Shown here piece by piece: positions 1-8,265 of a stretch of 37,903 bases of DNA. The position numbers and the translations under genes are program-made. Within the stretch, counting starts at the first letter, position 1, and each line of letters opens with the position of its first letter. Source of the DNA: Gammaproteobacteria bacterium (GTDB lineage Bacteria; Pseudomonadota; Gammaproteobacteria; JAADHQ01); NCBI GenBank assembly GCA_013151795.1, contig JAADHQ010000035.1, positions 1-37,903 on the forward strand, in the 5' to 3' direction. Below the pieces are notes generated by a model. It was not told the origin of the DNA. It ran no database searches and saw only the letters and a list, made by a program, of their open reading frames with translations.

Positions 1-2
1 AT

Positions 3-224
3 CATCAATTGGTTGCGCGAAAATTTAAAAAGATTTATTCCGTCTATCAGCAAAATATGGACTTGATTAATGTAGGTGCTTATCAGCAAGGCAGTGATCC
101 GCGAATTGATGAGGCAATACAATTTAACCCTGGCCTGATGGATTTTTTACAACAGGGAATGCGTGAACCCATTCGTTTTAATGAAAGTCTTGATCAACTA
201 AAAACCCTGTTACCAGAAGATTGA
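3..224 (+). CDS. fliI: Flagellum-specific ATPase FliI, C-terminal end (partial)
   Basis: This is the last 73 codons of fliI; the reading frame is open to the left edge, so the gene begins outside the window. FliI is the hexameric ATPase that, with FliH and FliJ, energises substrate delivery to the flagellar type III export gate. The visible part is the alpha-helical C-terminal domain, with the family-typical stretches NVGAYQQGSDPRIDEAI and FLQQ (regulating substrate docking). A TTG at 9 could be read as a start but lies inside the conserved domain and is not one. The fliJ frame follows about 30 bases downstream, the usual fliI-fliJ order. Identification is secure from sequence and context. 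Confidence 0.93.
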   Translation, partial: HQLVARKFKKIYSVYQQNMDLINVGAYQQGSDPRIDEAIQFNPGLMDFLQQGMREPIRFNESLDQLKTLLPED

Positions 225-255
225 ACAAAATAATAATTAATCCGGAGTGTTAATT

Positions 256-697
256 GTGACCCGATCAAAACGCATGCAATCAGTCGCAGGTATAGCGAAA
301 AATAAAGAAAAAGAAGCTGCCCGTTTACTGGGAGTGAAGCAAACATTTCTTCAGCAGCAACGTCTGCGTTTGCAGGAGTTGGAAGGGTATCGTGGGGAAT
401 ATGCAAAAAAATTCCGCTATAGGGAGTCAGGGTTTTAATGCTCAGCAATTAAATGAATACCGTATTTTTCTCGCGAAGCTTACGACTGCGATTGTACAAC
501 AAGGTAACCTTATAGCTAAGGCCGAAAGTGATTTTCAGGCGTGTCAGAAGAGCTGGTTGTTGTCTCGCACAAACAGCAAGGCACTTGAAAATATGGTTGA
601 GCGTTATAAAAATGAAGAATTTATGGTGCAAGCGAAAAAAGAACAAAAAGACCTGGATGAAAGGGCCATGCGTTTAGGTTTAAAAGGGTTTGATTAA
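256..697 (+). pseudogene. fliJ: Flagellar export chaperone FliJ, split by a one-base frameshift
   Basis: The FliJ reading frame is split in two. From GTG 256 (Shine-Dalgarno-like TCCGGAG at 241-247) the first frame encodes an alpha-helical N-terminus and then stops at 438. The second frame continues with FNAQQLNEYRIFL and a coiled-coil C-terminus to 697. The frames join if one A is removed from the A7 tract at 405-411, giving a protein of about 146 residues, the normal FliJ size. FliJ is the coiled-coil stalk of the FliH-FliI-FliJ ATPase and escorts export chaperones. The break may be a sequencing error, a real mutation, or may be bypassed by transcriptional slippage on A7. Everything downstream looks intact, so I favour error or slippage over real loss. 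Confidence 0.85.
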
Positions 698-777
698 AAG
701 CTCCTTTTAGTTGGCCGGGATTGATTTTTTATCGCCTTGTTTGTTATTTCAGGACTTAATTCCTCATTCGGGTATTT

Positions 778-796
778 ATTGGCATACTCCTTGCTC
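778..796 (+). promoter_or_regulatory. Sigma-54 promoter candidate for fliK
   Basis: TGGCATACTCCTTGCT at 780-795 has GG (781-782) and GC (793-794) exactly ten bases apart, and matches the sigma-54 consensus TGGCAC-N5-TTGCW at most positions. A start site about 12 bases downstream would fall near 806, which makes GTG 834 rather than TTG 711 the likely fliK start. Sigma-54 control of fliK is known in Vibrio-type cascades. Confidence 0.75.
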
Positions 797-833
797 TTTA
801 ACTATTAGTTATATTCAAAGAGCGAGTAGACTA

Positions 834-2144
834 GTGATCAATCTTCAGCCAGAAGCAATACAAGTTAAGTCAAAAGGCATAAATACTGACAATGCATCGA
901 CCTTGAATTCAGGTGCAAATGGGGCGCAAGTCAATGAATTTAGTGATTTATTGGGGATTTCCGTTTCTCAGTTAGAAACACCTGATACAGCAGCGCTTAC
1001 TGAATCTACTTGTGCATCAGCAGAGTGTGGAACCGCAACTACCGGGCAAGATTTGCCGTTACTGGACGAGAATTTGCCGTTAGCTGATGGCTTAAACATT
1101 CCCGGGCTTACCCCATTGTCAGCAGCTGAGGGTGAGGAACTGTTCACTCAGAATAATACAAGCCAGCTACCATTCAGTGAATCTGATTATATCGATGAGC
1201 AGGGAATTGCGGATCTGGCGGCTGAGAGCGAGTCAGAGTTATCTGGTGGACGTGAAGTGAAGTTACCTATTGATGCTGAAATTATATTATCTTCAGAAGG
1301 TGAGCCGGTTCAGGCACCCGGTTTGGAGTTAACACCAATAATTCCGGTTAGCCCGGAGATTGCTGCAAACCTTGTTGAAACCGTAACAGATAAATCAGCA
1401 AAAAATACTGCACTGGATGCTAAAATCCTGACTGCTCAAAGCCTGACATCATCACCTGTGGCGATGTTCACACAAGGTCAGGGTTCAGGAAATCAGACAA
1501 GTATGGAAAACACCAATCAACCAGTTTTGCCAGTTGCCGATCTACAGTTAACGCAATCTGACAGCAAACAGGATTTCAGCCAAATACTGGATAAAGCCCC
1601 GATAGCCCTCACAAAAGAAGGGGCTATGACAGAAACAGTGTTGTTAGCTAATAAAGCAACAGGCAGCATAATAAAGACACCAACAGAAACATTTCAGTTA
1701 CATCAGCCTATTAATAAGCCAGGCTGGAGTGAGGAATTCGGTAATCGTCTGGTGTGGTTAAGTAAAGAAGGTGTGCAAGAAGCTAAAATAAGATTAACTC
1801 CTGCAAACCTTGGTATGATCGAGATAAAGATTTCTGTTGAAAATGATCAGGCAAAAGTCAGCTTTTTATCGCAAAGCAGTGCCGTTCGTGATGTTATTGA
1901 AGGGTCATTACCCCGATTACGAGAAATGATGCAGGAGTCGGGCGTTAAGCTTGAGAATGTTAATGTCGGTTCGCAGCCCAATACCTCGGATAATAAACAG
2001 CAATCACATTTACATCACGAGCAGAACGAAAACAGGCCATTCAGGAATGCCGCGCAAAATCAGGATCTTGATGATATGAACGGAAATGAATTACTTATAT
2101 CCATGGGCGATTCATCTATGGAGGGGGTTGATTACTTTGTCTGA
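834..2144 (+). CDS. fliK: Flagellar hook-length control protein FliK
   Basis: FliK is the secreted molecular ruler that measures hook length and triggers the FlhB substrate-specificity switch. The N-terminal two thirds are low-complexity and acidic, as usual. The C-terminal domain (Flg_hook type) is clear from about residue 305: WSEEFGNRLVWLSKEGVQEA, then RLTPANLGMIEIKISVEND and VRDVIEGSLPRLREMMQESG, followed by a Q/N/H-rich tail. The frame is open from TTG 711, but those 41 extra residues would overlap the sigma-54 promoter candidate at 780-795, so GTG 834 is preferred (436 residues). It lies between fliJ and fliL, the standard position. Function is confident; the start is less so. Confidence 0.9.
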   Translation: MINLQPEAIQVKSKGINTDNASTLNSGANGAQVNEFSDLLGISVSQLETPDTAALTESTCASAECGTATTGQDLPLLDENLPLADGLNIPGLTPLSAAEGEELFTQNNTSQLPFSESDYIDEQGIADLAAESESELSGGREVKLPIDAEIILSSEGEPVQAPGLELTPIIPVSPEIAANLVETVTDKSAKNTALDAKILTAQSLTSSPVAMFTQGQGSGNQTSMENTNQPVLPVADLQLTQSDSKQDFSQILDKAPIALTKEGAMTETVLLANKATGSIIKTPTETFQLHQPINKPGWSEEFGNRLVWLSKEGVQEAKIRLTPANLGMIEIKISVENDQAKVSFLSQSSAVRDVIEGSLPRLREMMQESGVKLENVNVGSQPNTSDNKQQSHLHHEQNENRPFRNAAQNQDLDDMNGNELLISMGDSSMEGVDYFV

Positions 2145-2200
2145 AACTCTGATATGACGGGGTAATTATTGTCGGTGCCGGGGTGTATATTATTTTTTTT

Positions 2201-2343
2201 AACGCAAAGGCGTCGAGGCGCAAAGGTCGCAAAGTTTTTTCTAATATTGCAATGTAGTTTTCACACTGATTTTTTCTATTTTTCATTTTTTTGCTGAAAT
2301 ACACTTAATCCAGGCGGCCTTTGCGCCCCCGCGCCTTTGCGTT
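2201..2343. repeat. Long imperfect inverted repeat between fliK and fliL
   Basis: Arms at 2201-2231 and 2313-2343 pair at 26 of 31 positions, around an AT-rich loop of about 81 bases. The arms are built from short GCGCAAAGG-like units (AACGCAAAGGCG, GGCGCAAAGG), a type of simple, GC-rich palindromic intergenic repeat seen scattered in many bacterial genomes. It follows the fliK stop by about 57 bases and precedes the fliL promoter candidate, so it could fold in the fliK transcript and attenuate or terminate it. The rest of the 442-base gap (2145-2586) holds only the promoter below. Confidence 0.7.
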
Positions 2344-2528
2344 GAATTTTTTGTACCTTCTCAATCAAGCCAGTGTGACCAGGTTAAATGCTTAATACAG
2401 GCTGTAAACAGTCATCTCTTTCGCCAATTTGCTGACACAGATTGAATGGATATTCTGTCAATGCTTTGTCACAACTTTCAAGATGCCTTCTATCTTATTG
2501 TTTTATATATAAATATAAAATCCTAATT

Positions 2529-2547
2529 GATGGCATAGGTCTTGCTT
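2529..2547 (+). promoter_or_regulatory. Sigma-54 promoter candidate for the fliL operon
   Basis: TGGCATAGGTCTTGCT at 2531-2546 has GG (2532-2533) and GC (2544-2545) with ten bases between them, a good sigma-54 match. The predicted start site near 2557 leaves a leader of about 30 bases before the fliL ATG at 2587. It would drive fliL-M-N-O-P-Q-R-flhB. Confidence 0.78.
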
Positions 2548-2586
2548 TCTCTATAACAAAACAATGGTTTAACTGAGGGCAAACTA

Positions 2587-3189
2587 ATGGCGAAAGTCGA
2601 TGAAGATCTGGATCTGGATGTAGAAGGCAAACAGGATAAAAAAGGCAGCGGCAAGATGAAGATGATCATTATCTTATCTCTGGTCGGTATTTTGGTAATA
2701 GGGTTGAGTATTACCGTAACGCTTTTATTACTTGGAGGAGACAAACCTGCTCCGGTCGCCGCTGCGGGAACTGCAGCACCAGCACCAGCCCCTCATGCAC
2801 AAGACGATGGACATGGTGACGAGCATGGCGGTGAAGCCCCTCCGGTAGAGGCGATAAAGGATTCATCGAAAGTAGCTTATATGGCCTTGAATCCTGCTTT
2901 TGTGGTTAACCTTGAAGGCGGAGAAAGTGGTATCCGTTATTTGCAACTGACACTTAGCGTAATGGTTGCAAAAGAAAGTAATCTGGAAATAGTTAAAAAA
3001 CACATGCCAGTACTGCGCCATAACCTTAATTTATTATTTGGTAGTCTTGATTTTGATGATATTCGAAGCCGTGAAGGTAAGGAGAAATTAACGTCAGAAT
3101 CATTAAAGGTTATTCGAAATGCCTTGCAAAGCTCTACTGGCAAGCCAATTGTTCAGGCTGTATTTTTTAACAGCATTGTAGGTCAGTAA
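2587..3189 (+). CDS. fliL: Flagellar basal body-associated protein FliL
   Basis: FliL is a single-pass inner-membrane protein that surrounds and stabilises the stator units near the MS ring. The sequence shows a charged cytoplasmic N-terminus, one membrane segment at about residues 25-48, an Ala/Pro/His-rich periplasmic linker (about 54-88) and the conserved FliL domain with YMALNPAFVVNLEG and the stomatin-like core to the C-terminal FFNSIVGQ. The length of 200 residues is at the upper end for the family because of the linker. It is the first gene after a sigma-54-type promoter, and fliM starts three bases after its stop. Confidence 0.95.
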   Translation: MAKVDEDLDLDVEGKQDKKGSGKMKMIIILSLVGILVIGLSITVTLLLLGGDKPAPVAAAGTAAPAPAPHAQDDGHGDEHGGEAPPVEAIKDSSKVAYMALNPAFVVNLEGGESGIRYLQLTLSVMVAKESNLEIVKKHMPVLRHNLNLLFGSLDFDDIRSREGKEKLTSESLKVIRNALQSSTGKPIVQAVFFNSIVGQ

Positions 3190-3191
3190 AC

Positions 3192-4166
3192 ATGTCATCA
3201 TCTGATTTACTTTCACAGGACGAGATCGATGCTCTACTTCATGGGGTTGGTGGAGATGAGGTTGATACCGAGAGTGATATTCCTGATGATGGTACGGCAT
3301 CATCTTATGATTTTGCAAGCCAGGATCGAATCGTTCGTGGTCGTTTACCGACACTGGAAATGATCAACGAACGTTTTGCCAGACATTTCAGAATAAGCCT
3401 GTTTAATATGTTACGACGTACTGCAGAAATTGCAGTAGGTGGCGTGCAAATGTTGAAGTTTGGTGAATATGTGCATAGCCTGTTCGTGCCTACCAGCCTT
3501 AATCTTGTAAAAGTAAATCCATTGAAAGGTACCGGTTTGTTTGTTATCGACCCGAAGCTGGTGTTTATTGTTGTGGATAATTTCTTTGGTGGCTCGGGGA
3601 GACATACGAAAATCGAAGGACGTGATTTTACCCCAACTGAGTTAAGAGTCATTATGATGTTGCTCGAACAGTCATTTAAAGATTTACAAGAAGCATGGTT
3701 GCCCGTCATGCCAATAAGTTTTGAATATACTAATTCGGAAGTAAACCCCCAATTCGCGAATATTGTAAGCCCGACAGAAGTTGTTGTAGTCACTACATTT
3801 CATATTGAACTTGATGGTGGTGGTGGTGAAATGCATGTTGTTTTCCCATATTCAATGATCGAGCCTATACGTGAACAACTGGATGCAGGTGTACAAAGTG
3901 ATCGATCTGATGTTGATGAGCGGTGGTCACAATCACTGCAAGAAGAGATGAAAGAGGCTTATGTGAAGGTTTCTTCATCATTGATAGAAACTGAAATGAG
4001 TTTAAAACAGGTTCTGGAATTTGAAGAAGGGGATGTAATCCCGATTGATTTACCTGAAGAAATTATAGTGACTGTAGAAGATTTGCCTATATTCAAGGGT
4101 AAATTCGGTGTGTCACGTGGTAATAATGCTGTGAAGATAACAAAGAAACTTAGTTTTAACATCTAA
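3192..4166 (+). CDS. fliM: Flagellar motor switch protein FliM
   Basis: FliM forms the middle of the C ring and is the site where phosphorylated CheY binds to reverse rotation. The N-terminal CheY-binding peptide LLSQDEIDALL is at residues 6-16. It is followed by a flexible linker, the CheC-like middle domain (from about residue 45, with a GG motif in VDNFFGGSG) and a C-terminal SpoA/FliN-like domain (about 250-320). The length of 324 residues is normal. It starts three bases after fliL, and fliN follows within about 25 bases. No anomalies seen. Confidence 0.97.
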   Translation: MSSSDLLSQDEIDALLHGVGGDEVDTESDIPDDGTASSYDFASQDRIVRGRLPTLEMINERFARHFRISLFNMLRRTAEIAVGGVQMLKFGEYVHSLFVPTSLNLVKVNPLKGTGLFVIDPKLVFIVVDNFFGGSGRHTKIEGRDFTPTELRVIMMLLEQSFKDLQEAWLPVMPISFEYTNSEVNPQFANIVSPTEVVVVTTFHIELDGGGGEMHVVFPYSMIEPIREQLDAGVQSDRSDVDERWSQSLQEEMKEAYVKVSSSLIETEMSLKQVLEFEEGDVIPIDLPEEIIVTVEDLPIFKGKFGVSRGNNAVKITKKLSFNI

Positions 4167-4189
4167 AAAGTTTCGTATGTTGGAGAAGT

Positions 4190-4690
4190 ATGATGAGCGA
4201 TGAAGTAGAAGAAGGCAAGGATAAGGAAGAAGATGCAGCTGCCGATTGGGGCGATGCTCTTTCGGAACAGGCAGATGGAGAGGCGGAAGCCGGAGCAGAT
4301 GCTGATTGGGGTGATGCTCTTTCAGAGCAGGCTGATTCTGAAGCAGACGACAAAAAACAGGAAGAGGAAAAAAATTATGAATCTGCTGAAATGCAAAATT
4401 TACAAGCCGATTCTGATGTCACTGTAGATGATGTAAACCTGGATGTAATTCTGGAAATACCGGTTACCTTGTCAATGGAGATTGGTAGAACTGAAATTAG
4501 TATACGCAACTTATTGCAGTTAAATCAGGGTTCCGTCGTTGAATTGGACAGGCTGGCAGGTGAGCCGATGGATGTTATGGTCAATGGAACATTGGTTGCC
4601 CATGGTGAGGTTGTGGTTGTAAATGAGAAGTTTGGTATCCGCTTGACGGACATTATAAGCCCTCAGGAAAGAGTCAAGAAATTACGATAA
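4190..4690 (+). CDS. fliN: Flagellar motor switch protein FliN, with duplicated acidic N-terminus
   Basis: FliN forms the base of the C ring with FliM and helps dock the FliH-FliI export complex. The C-terminal SpoA domain (about residues 80-166) is typical: LDVILEIPVTLSMEIGRTEI, then NQGSVVELDRLAGEPMDV and VVNEKFGIRLTDIISP. The N-terminus is unusually acidic and carries a 20-residue unit twice in tandem, each containing ADWGDALSEQAD (residues 18-29 and 38-49; DNA 4244-4303 and 4304 onward). Two adjacent ATG codons (4190 and 4193) are equally good starts. FliO begins five bases after the stop. The length of 166 is longer than E. coli FliN because of the extension. Confidence 0.95.
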   Translation: MMSDEVEEGKDKEEDAAADWGDALSEQADGEAEAGADADWGDALSEQADSEADDKKQEEEKNYESAEMQNLQADSDVTVDDVNLDVILEIPVTLSMEIGRTEISIRNLLQLNQGSVVELDRLAGEPMDVMVNGTLVAHGEVVVVNEKFGIRLTDIISPQERVKKLR

Positions 4691-4695
4691 TTGAT

Positions 4696-5181
4696 ATGTT
4701 AATTAAAATACATAAATTGATAACCCAGTTATTTCATTCGATAAAATTCGTTATTTTTAGCGCAGTGTTATTGATGTTAAAAATGGCTAGTGCTCATGCA
4801 GTCATATCAGCTTCTGACAAGCCAGAAAGTGTGGTTACAAAAACGCCTGCAGTTACCGGTGAAAATATAATGGGTATGGTGTTATCACTTGTGTTGGTTC
4901 TGGTCATTATTTTATTTCTGGCCTGGGCAGCAAAACGTTTTGGAGGTGTTGGTTTTAAAGGCAATAGCGCTATGAAAGTGCTGGCCGGTATTTCCATGGG
5001 AGCGCGTGAACGAATTGTGTTGATACAGGTTGGCGAACAGCAGTTATTACTTGGCGTTGCGCCAGGGCGCATACAAACCCTGCATGTACTGGATGAGCCT
5101 GTTGATATGGATTCGTGTAACGAGCCTGTCGCCAGTGTGTTTGCAGATCGTTTGAAAACAATACTTAATAAGTCAAAATAA
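4696..5181 (+). CDS. fliO: Flagellar biosynthesis protein FliO
   Basis: FliO is a small membrane protein that helps assemble the FliP ring of the export gate and is the least conserved export-gate protein. The sequence has an N-terminal hydrophobic segment (about residues 17-35, possibly a signal sequence), a central membrane span (about 58-80, MGMVLSLVLVLVIILFLAWA), then the cytoplasmic FliO domain with KVLAGISMGARERIVLIQVG and QQLLLGVAPGRIQTLHVL. Length 161. An alternative start is the in-frame ATG at 4774 (residue 27). FliP begins one base after the stop. Confidence 0.92.
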   Translation: MLIKIHKLITQLFHSIKFVIFSAVLLMLKMASAHAVISASDKPESVVTKTPAVTGENIMGMVLSLVLVLVIILFLAWAAKRFGGVGFKGNSAMKVLAGISMGARERIVLIQVGEQQLLLGVAPGRIQTLHVLDEPVDMDSCNEPVASVFADRLKTILNKSK

Positions 5182-5182
5182 T

Positions 5183-5923
5183 ATGAAACGATTTAGTGTC
5201 TTTTTATGTTTGTTATTCGTTTTTTCTGCAGGTGCATGGGCAGAACCTAATATCACGCTGGTAACATCATCTCCAACCGAGAGTGGCGGCCAGGAGTATT
5301 CTGTTACCTTAAAAATACTTTTGTTCATGACGCTGCTAACGTTCCTGCCGGCAATCGTCATGATGATGACTTCATTCACTCGTATCGTTATTGTTTTGAG
5401 TATATTGAAACAGGCACTGGGTACGCAGCAGGTACCTTCGTCACAAATTATTATTGGGCTATCACTTTTTTTAAGCCTGTTTATCATGATGCCGGTACTG
5501 GAGCGAACTTATACTGATGCAATAGAACCCTATCTAAACGAAAAGATCAGTGGTGAAGAAGCGATGGCAAAAGCACAAATACCAATACGAAAGTTTATGA
5601 TGGAACAAACCCGTGAGGCTGATCTGGCTCTGTTTAGCGGCTTTGCAAATAAAGAACAATACAAAAGCCCTGATGAGATTCCATTATCTATTCTGGTTCC
5701 TTCTTTTGTTACCAGTGAACTAAAAACTGCGTTCCAGATAGGGTTTTTAATTTTTGTACCATTCGTTGTCATTGATCTTGTTGTGGCCAGTATATTGATG
5801 TCCATGGGTATGATGATGCTGTCTCCCATGTTAATTTCCTTGCCATTCAAACTAATGTTGTTTGTTCTGGTAGATGGTTGGTCGTTAATTATGACTACGC
5901 TTGTTGCCAGTTTTGCCATATAG
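5183..5923 (+). CDS. fliP: Flagellar export gate protein FliP
   Basis: FliP makes the pentameric core of the FliP5-Q4-R1 flagellar export gate in the inner membrane. The protein begins with a cleavable-type signal sequence (about residues 1-20, ending GAWA), then family signatures MMTSFTRIVIVLSILKQALG, a periplasmic loop with FMMEQTREADLALF, and the C-terminal hydrophobic hairpin with VASILMSMGMMMLSP and KLMLFVLVDGW. Length 246, normal. It is tightly packed between fliO and fliQ, consistent with translational coupling. Confidence 0.98.
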   Translation: MKRFSVFLCLLFVFSAGAWAEPNITLVTSSPTESGGQEYSVTLKILLFMTLLTFLPAIVMMMTSFTRIVIVLSILKQALGTQQVPSSQIIIGLSLFLSLFIMMPVLERTYTDAIEPYLNEKISGEEAMAKAQIPIRKFMMEQTREADLALFSGFANKEQYKSPDEIPLSILVPSFVTSELKTAFQIGFLIFVPFVVIDLVVASILMSMGMMMLSPMLISLPFKLMLFVLVDGWSLIMTTLVASFAI

Positions 5924-5931
5924 GGTGATAT

Positions 5932-6201
5932 ATGACTCCTGATACAGTACTCGAAATAGGACAAGAGGCTTTAAAGGTAACCTCGCTTTTGGCCGCACCT
6001 ATATTATTGTCGGTGTTAGTCGTGGGCCTGGTTGTTGGTATGTTTCAAACGGTTACCTCCATACAGGAAATGACCCTGAGTTTCATTCCAAAATTAATTG
6101 TGCTGGTGTTGGTATTGGCGATAGGGGGTGACTGGATGCTGACATTAATGATGGATTTCATGCGCCAGATGTTTGAAGAAATTCCTAATTATATCGGCTG
6201 A
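5932..6201 (+). CDS. fliQ: Flagellar export gate protein FliQ
   Basis: FliQ is the 89-residue, two-span export gate subunit that wraps the FliP/FliR core. The two hydrophobic segments are at about residues 18-40 and 52-74, with the conserved TSIQEMTLSFIPK turn between them. A GGGTGA ribosome-binding sequence lies just upstream of the ATG at 5932. Length and position between fliP and fliR are standard. Confidence 0.97.
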   Translation: MTPDTVLEIGQEALKVTSLLAAPILLSVLVVGLVVGMFQTVTSIQEMTLSFIPKLIVLVLVLAIGGDWMLTLMMDFMRQMFEEIPNYIG

Positions 6202-6216
6202 TCGCGGACGAATTAA

Positions 6217-6996
6217 ATGAGCTTCACAAGCGACCAACTCATTCAATTTATTTCAGGATATTTTTGGCCATTTGTGCGTATTACGACAGCGCTAATGGTA
6301 ATGCCTGTTTTTGGCGCTACATCTATTGTTCCCAAAAAAATTCGTTTAATGCTGGCTTTATCTATTACTGCTTTGGTAGCCCCGTTATTACCTGCATCTG
6401 AATTTATTAATCCGGTAAGCGCGCAAGGTGTTCTTGTTCTGGTTCAGCAGATTCTTCTGGGTGTAGGCATGGGGTTTTTGCTCAAACTGGCATTTGAGGC
6501 ATTATTACTAGGCGGCTTAAGTACATCTATGCCGATGGGGCTTGGCTTTGCAAATATTGTAGACCCGCAAAATGGTATACAGGTTCCTGTGCTTAGTACA
6601 TTTTTTACGATTCTTGGTACCTTATTATTTCTGGCAATGAATGGGCATTTGATCGCCTTGCAGGTATTGATCGACAGTTTTACCGGGTTGCCGGTAGGGC
6701 CGATCGGGTTGTCAACGAACAGTTTATTAAAGATAGCATTATGGGGCAGTCATGTTTTTCTTGGTGGGATATTGATTGCACTACCAGCCATTATGATTAT
6801 TACGTTAATCAATATTACCTTTGGAGTAATGACTAAAGCAGCCCCGCAACTGAATATTTTTGCTGTTGGTTTTCCAACAACAATGGCAGCTGGATTTTTA
6901 GTGGTGTTTTTAACATTGCCAAACCTTTTGCCCCGATTTATGACCTTGCTTGAAAAAACGTTTGATGCTTTGCGTTTGATATTAGGCGTTACCTGA
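6217..6996 (+). CDS. fliR: Flagellar export gate protein FliR
   Basis: FliR is the single-copy subunit that completes the helical FliP-FliQ-FliR export gate and contacts FlhB. The protein is hydrophobic throughout, with about six membrane-associated helices and the family signatures GYFWPFVRITTALMVMPVFG and KAAPQLNIFAVGFP. Length 259, normal. Its stop is followed by one base before the flhB ATG, so the two are probably translationally coupled. Confidence 0.97.
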   Translation: MSFTSDQLIQFISGYFWPFVRITTALMVMPVFGATSIVPKKIRLMLALSITALVAPLLPASEFINPVSAQGVLVLVQQILLGVGMGFLLKLAFEALLLGGLSTSMPMGLGFANIVDPQNGIQVPVLSTFFTILGTLLFLAMNGHLIALQVLIDSFTGLPVGPIGLSTNSLLKIALWGSHVFLGGILIALPAIMIITLINITFGVMTKAAPQLNIFAVGFPTTMAAGFLVVFLTLPNLLPRFMTLLEKTFDALRLILGVT

Positions 6997-6997
6997 G

Positions 6998-8134
6998 ATG
7001 GCTGAGAACGAAGACGGTCAGGAAAAATCCGAAGAACCCTCCGCGAAAAAACTTGCCGACGCGAAAAAGAAAGGGGAGGTCCCCCGATCGAAAGAACTTA
7101 ATACGACGTTGGTGTTATTAACCAGTGCCATAGGTTTGTTGACCATGGGCGGCAGTATGGGGGAGGGTTTGAACAGGGTATTGCGTACTTCATTAATTAT
7201 TGAACGTGAACTGATGTACGACCCAATACTTATGCTGAATGTGGCATTTGGTACTGTTCTGGATGTTTTTTTCCTGATTTTACCTTTTCTTCTTATGCTG
7301 GTTATGGCTGTTTTTTTGAGCCCTATTTTGCTGGGAGGTTTTGCTTTTTCTGGCGAAAAAATGAAGTTCAAAATGTCAAATATCAGCCCATTAAAAGGGA
7401 TGAAGCGATTATTAGGCACACAGGGTTTAATGGAACTGGTCAAGTCGATACTTAAAATAGCATTGATCGGTGGATCAGGAACATTGTTAATTATAATGAT
7501 GTTCGACGATGTTTTGCGGTTCAGTCGATTTGAATTTACTCGTGCCTTTTATGAAGCAAGCAATATGATTGGCTGGTTTTTCCTGGCGGTGTGCGCAACC
7601 ATTATTGTTATTGCAGCCATTGATGTGCCGTTTCAGATCTGGCAATACAAAAAACAACAACGCATGACGAAAAAAGAGGTTAAGGATGAACGCAAGAACA
7701 TGGAGGGTAGCCCTGAGCTGAAAAGCAAGATACGAAGTTTGCAAATGGATATTGCCATGCGCAGGATGATGGAAGAAATACCCAAAGCAGATGTTGTTAT
7801 TACTAACCCTACTCATTTCGCAATAGCCCTTAAATATGATGAGAAAAAATCGGGCGCCCCTGTTTTGCTTGCAAAAGGATCTGATCTGGTGGCAGCCCGT
7901 ATTCGTGAACTGGCTAAGGACAATGAAGTGCCGATAGTGACAGCTCCGCCTCTGGCACGTGCTGTTTTCTTTTCTACAGAATTAGATCAGGAAATACCTG
8001 AAAGGCTTTATCTGGCCGTTGCCCAGATCCTTGCATATATCTATCAGCTCAAACAAGCCACCAATGTGGGTGCAACGCCACCGGATATACCCACAGACCT
8101 TGATGTGCCAGATGATATGTGGAAAGACAAATAG
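6998..8134 (+). CDS. flhB: Flagellar export switch protein FlhB
   Basis: FlhB is the export-gate protein that changes substrate specificity from rod/hook to filament when FliK signals hook completion. It has the charged N-terminus EKSEEPSAKKLADAKKKGEV, four membrane spans (about residues 30-210), a linker with KDERKNMEGSPELKSKIR, and the autocleaving C-terminal domain with the NPTH site in VVITNPTHFAIALKYD. Length 378, normal. It is the last gene of the fliL cluster; 238 bases with no gene follow before flhA. Compare the free-standing C-terminal-like copy at 22898-23239, which lacks NPTH. Confidence 0.97.
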   Translation: MAENEDGQEKSEEPSAKKLADAKKKGEVPRSKELNTTLVLLTSAIGLLTMGGSMGEGLNRVLRTSLIIERELMYDPILMLNVAFGTVLDVFFLILPFLLMLVMAVFLSPILLGGFAFSGEKMKFKMSNISPLKGMKRLLGTQGLMELVKSILKIALIGGSGTLLIIMMFDDVLRFSRFEFTRAFYEASNMIGWFFLAVCATIIVIAAIDVPFQIWQYKKQQRMTKKEVKDERKNMEGSPELKSKIRSLQMDIAMRRMMEEIPKADVVITNPTHFAIALKYDEKKSGAPVLLAKGSDLVAARIRELAKDNEVPIVTAPPLARAVFFSTELDQEIPERLYLAVAQILAYIYQLKQATNVGATPPDIPTDLDVPDDMWKDK

Positions 8135-8199
8135 TAATGGATGCTGAGTGCTAAAGTTTTTTATTTTTTTCTGACCACTACCAGGAAGCCCTGCATTAC

Positions 8200-8217
8200 A
8201 CGCATCGACTGATGCGT
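8200..8217. repeat. Perfect short palindrome upstream of the flhA promoter
   Basis: ACGCATC-GACT-GATGCGT is a perfect 7-base inverted repeat with a 4-base loop, centred about 60 bases upstream of the sigma-54-type promoter of flhA. It could be a hairpin at the end of the flhB transcript (no T-run follows) or a protein-binding site. A second, weaker inverted repeat (TACCGT 8290-8295 / ACGGTA 8311-8316) lies just downstream of that promoter. Confidence 0.45.
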
Positions 8218-8265
8218 AACAGCACTAACCTCGCTAGCAGACACTCGTCACTTGCTACTGTCTCC

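Noticed and set aside
711-833. Extra 41 N-terminal codons of fliK from TTG 711
   Set aside because: The stretch contains the sigma-54 promoter candidate, has no family similarity, and lacks a good ribosome-binding site.
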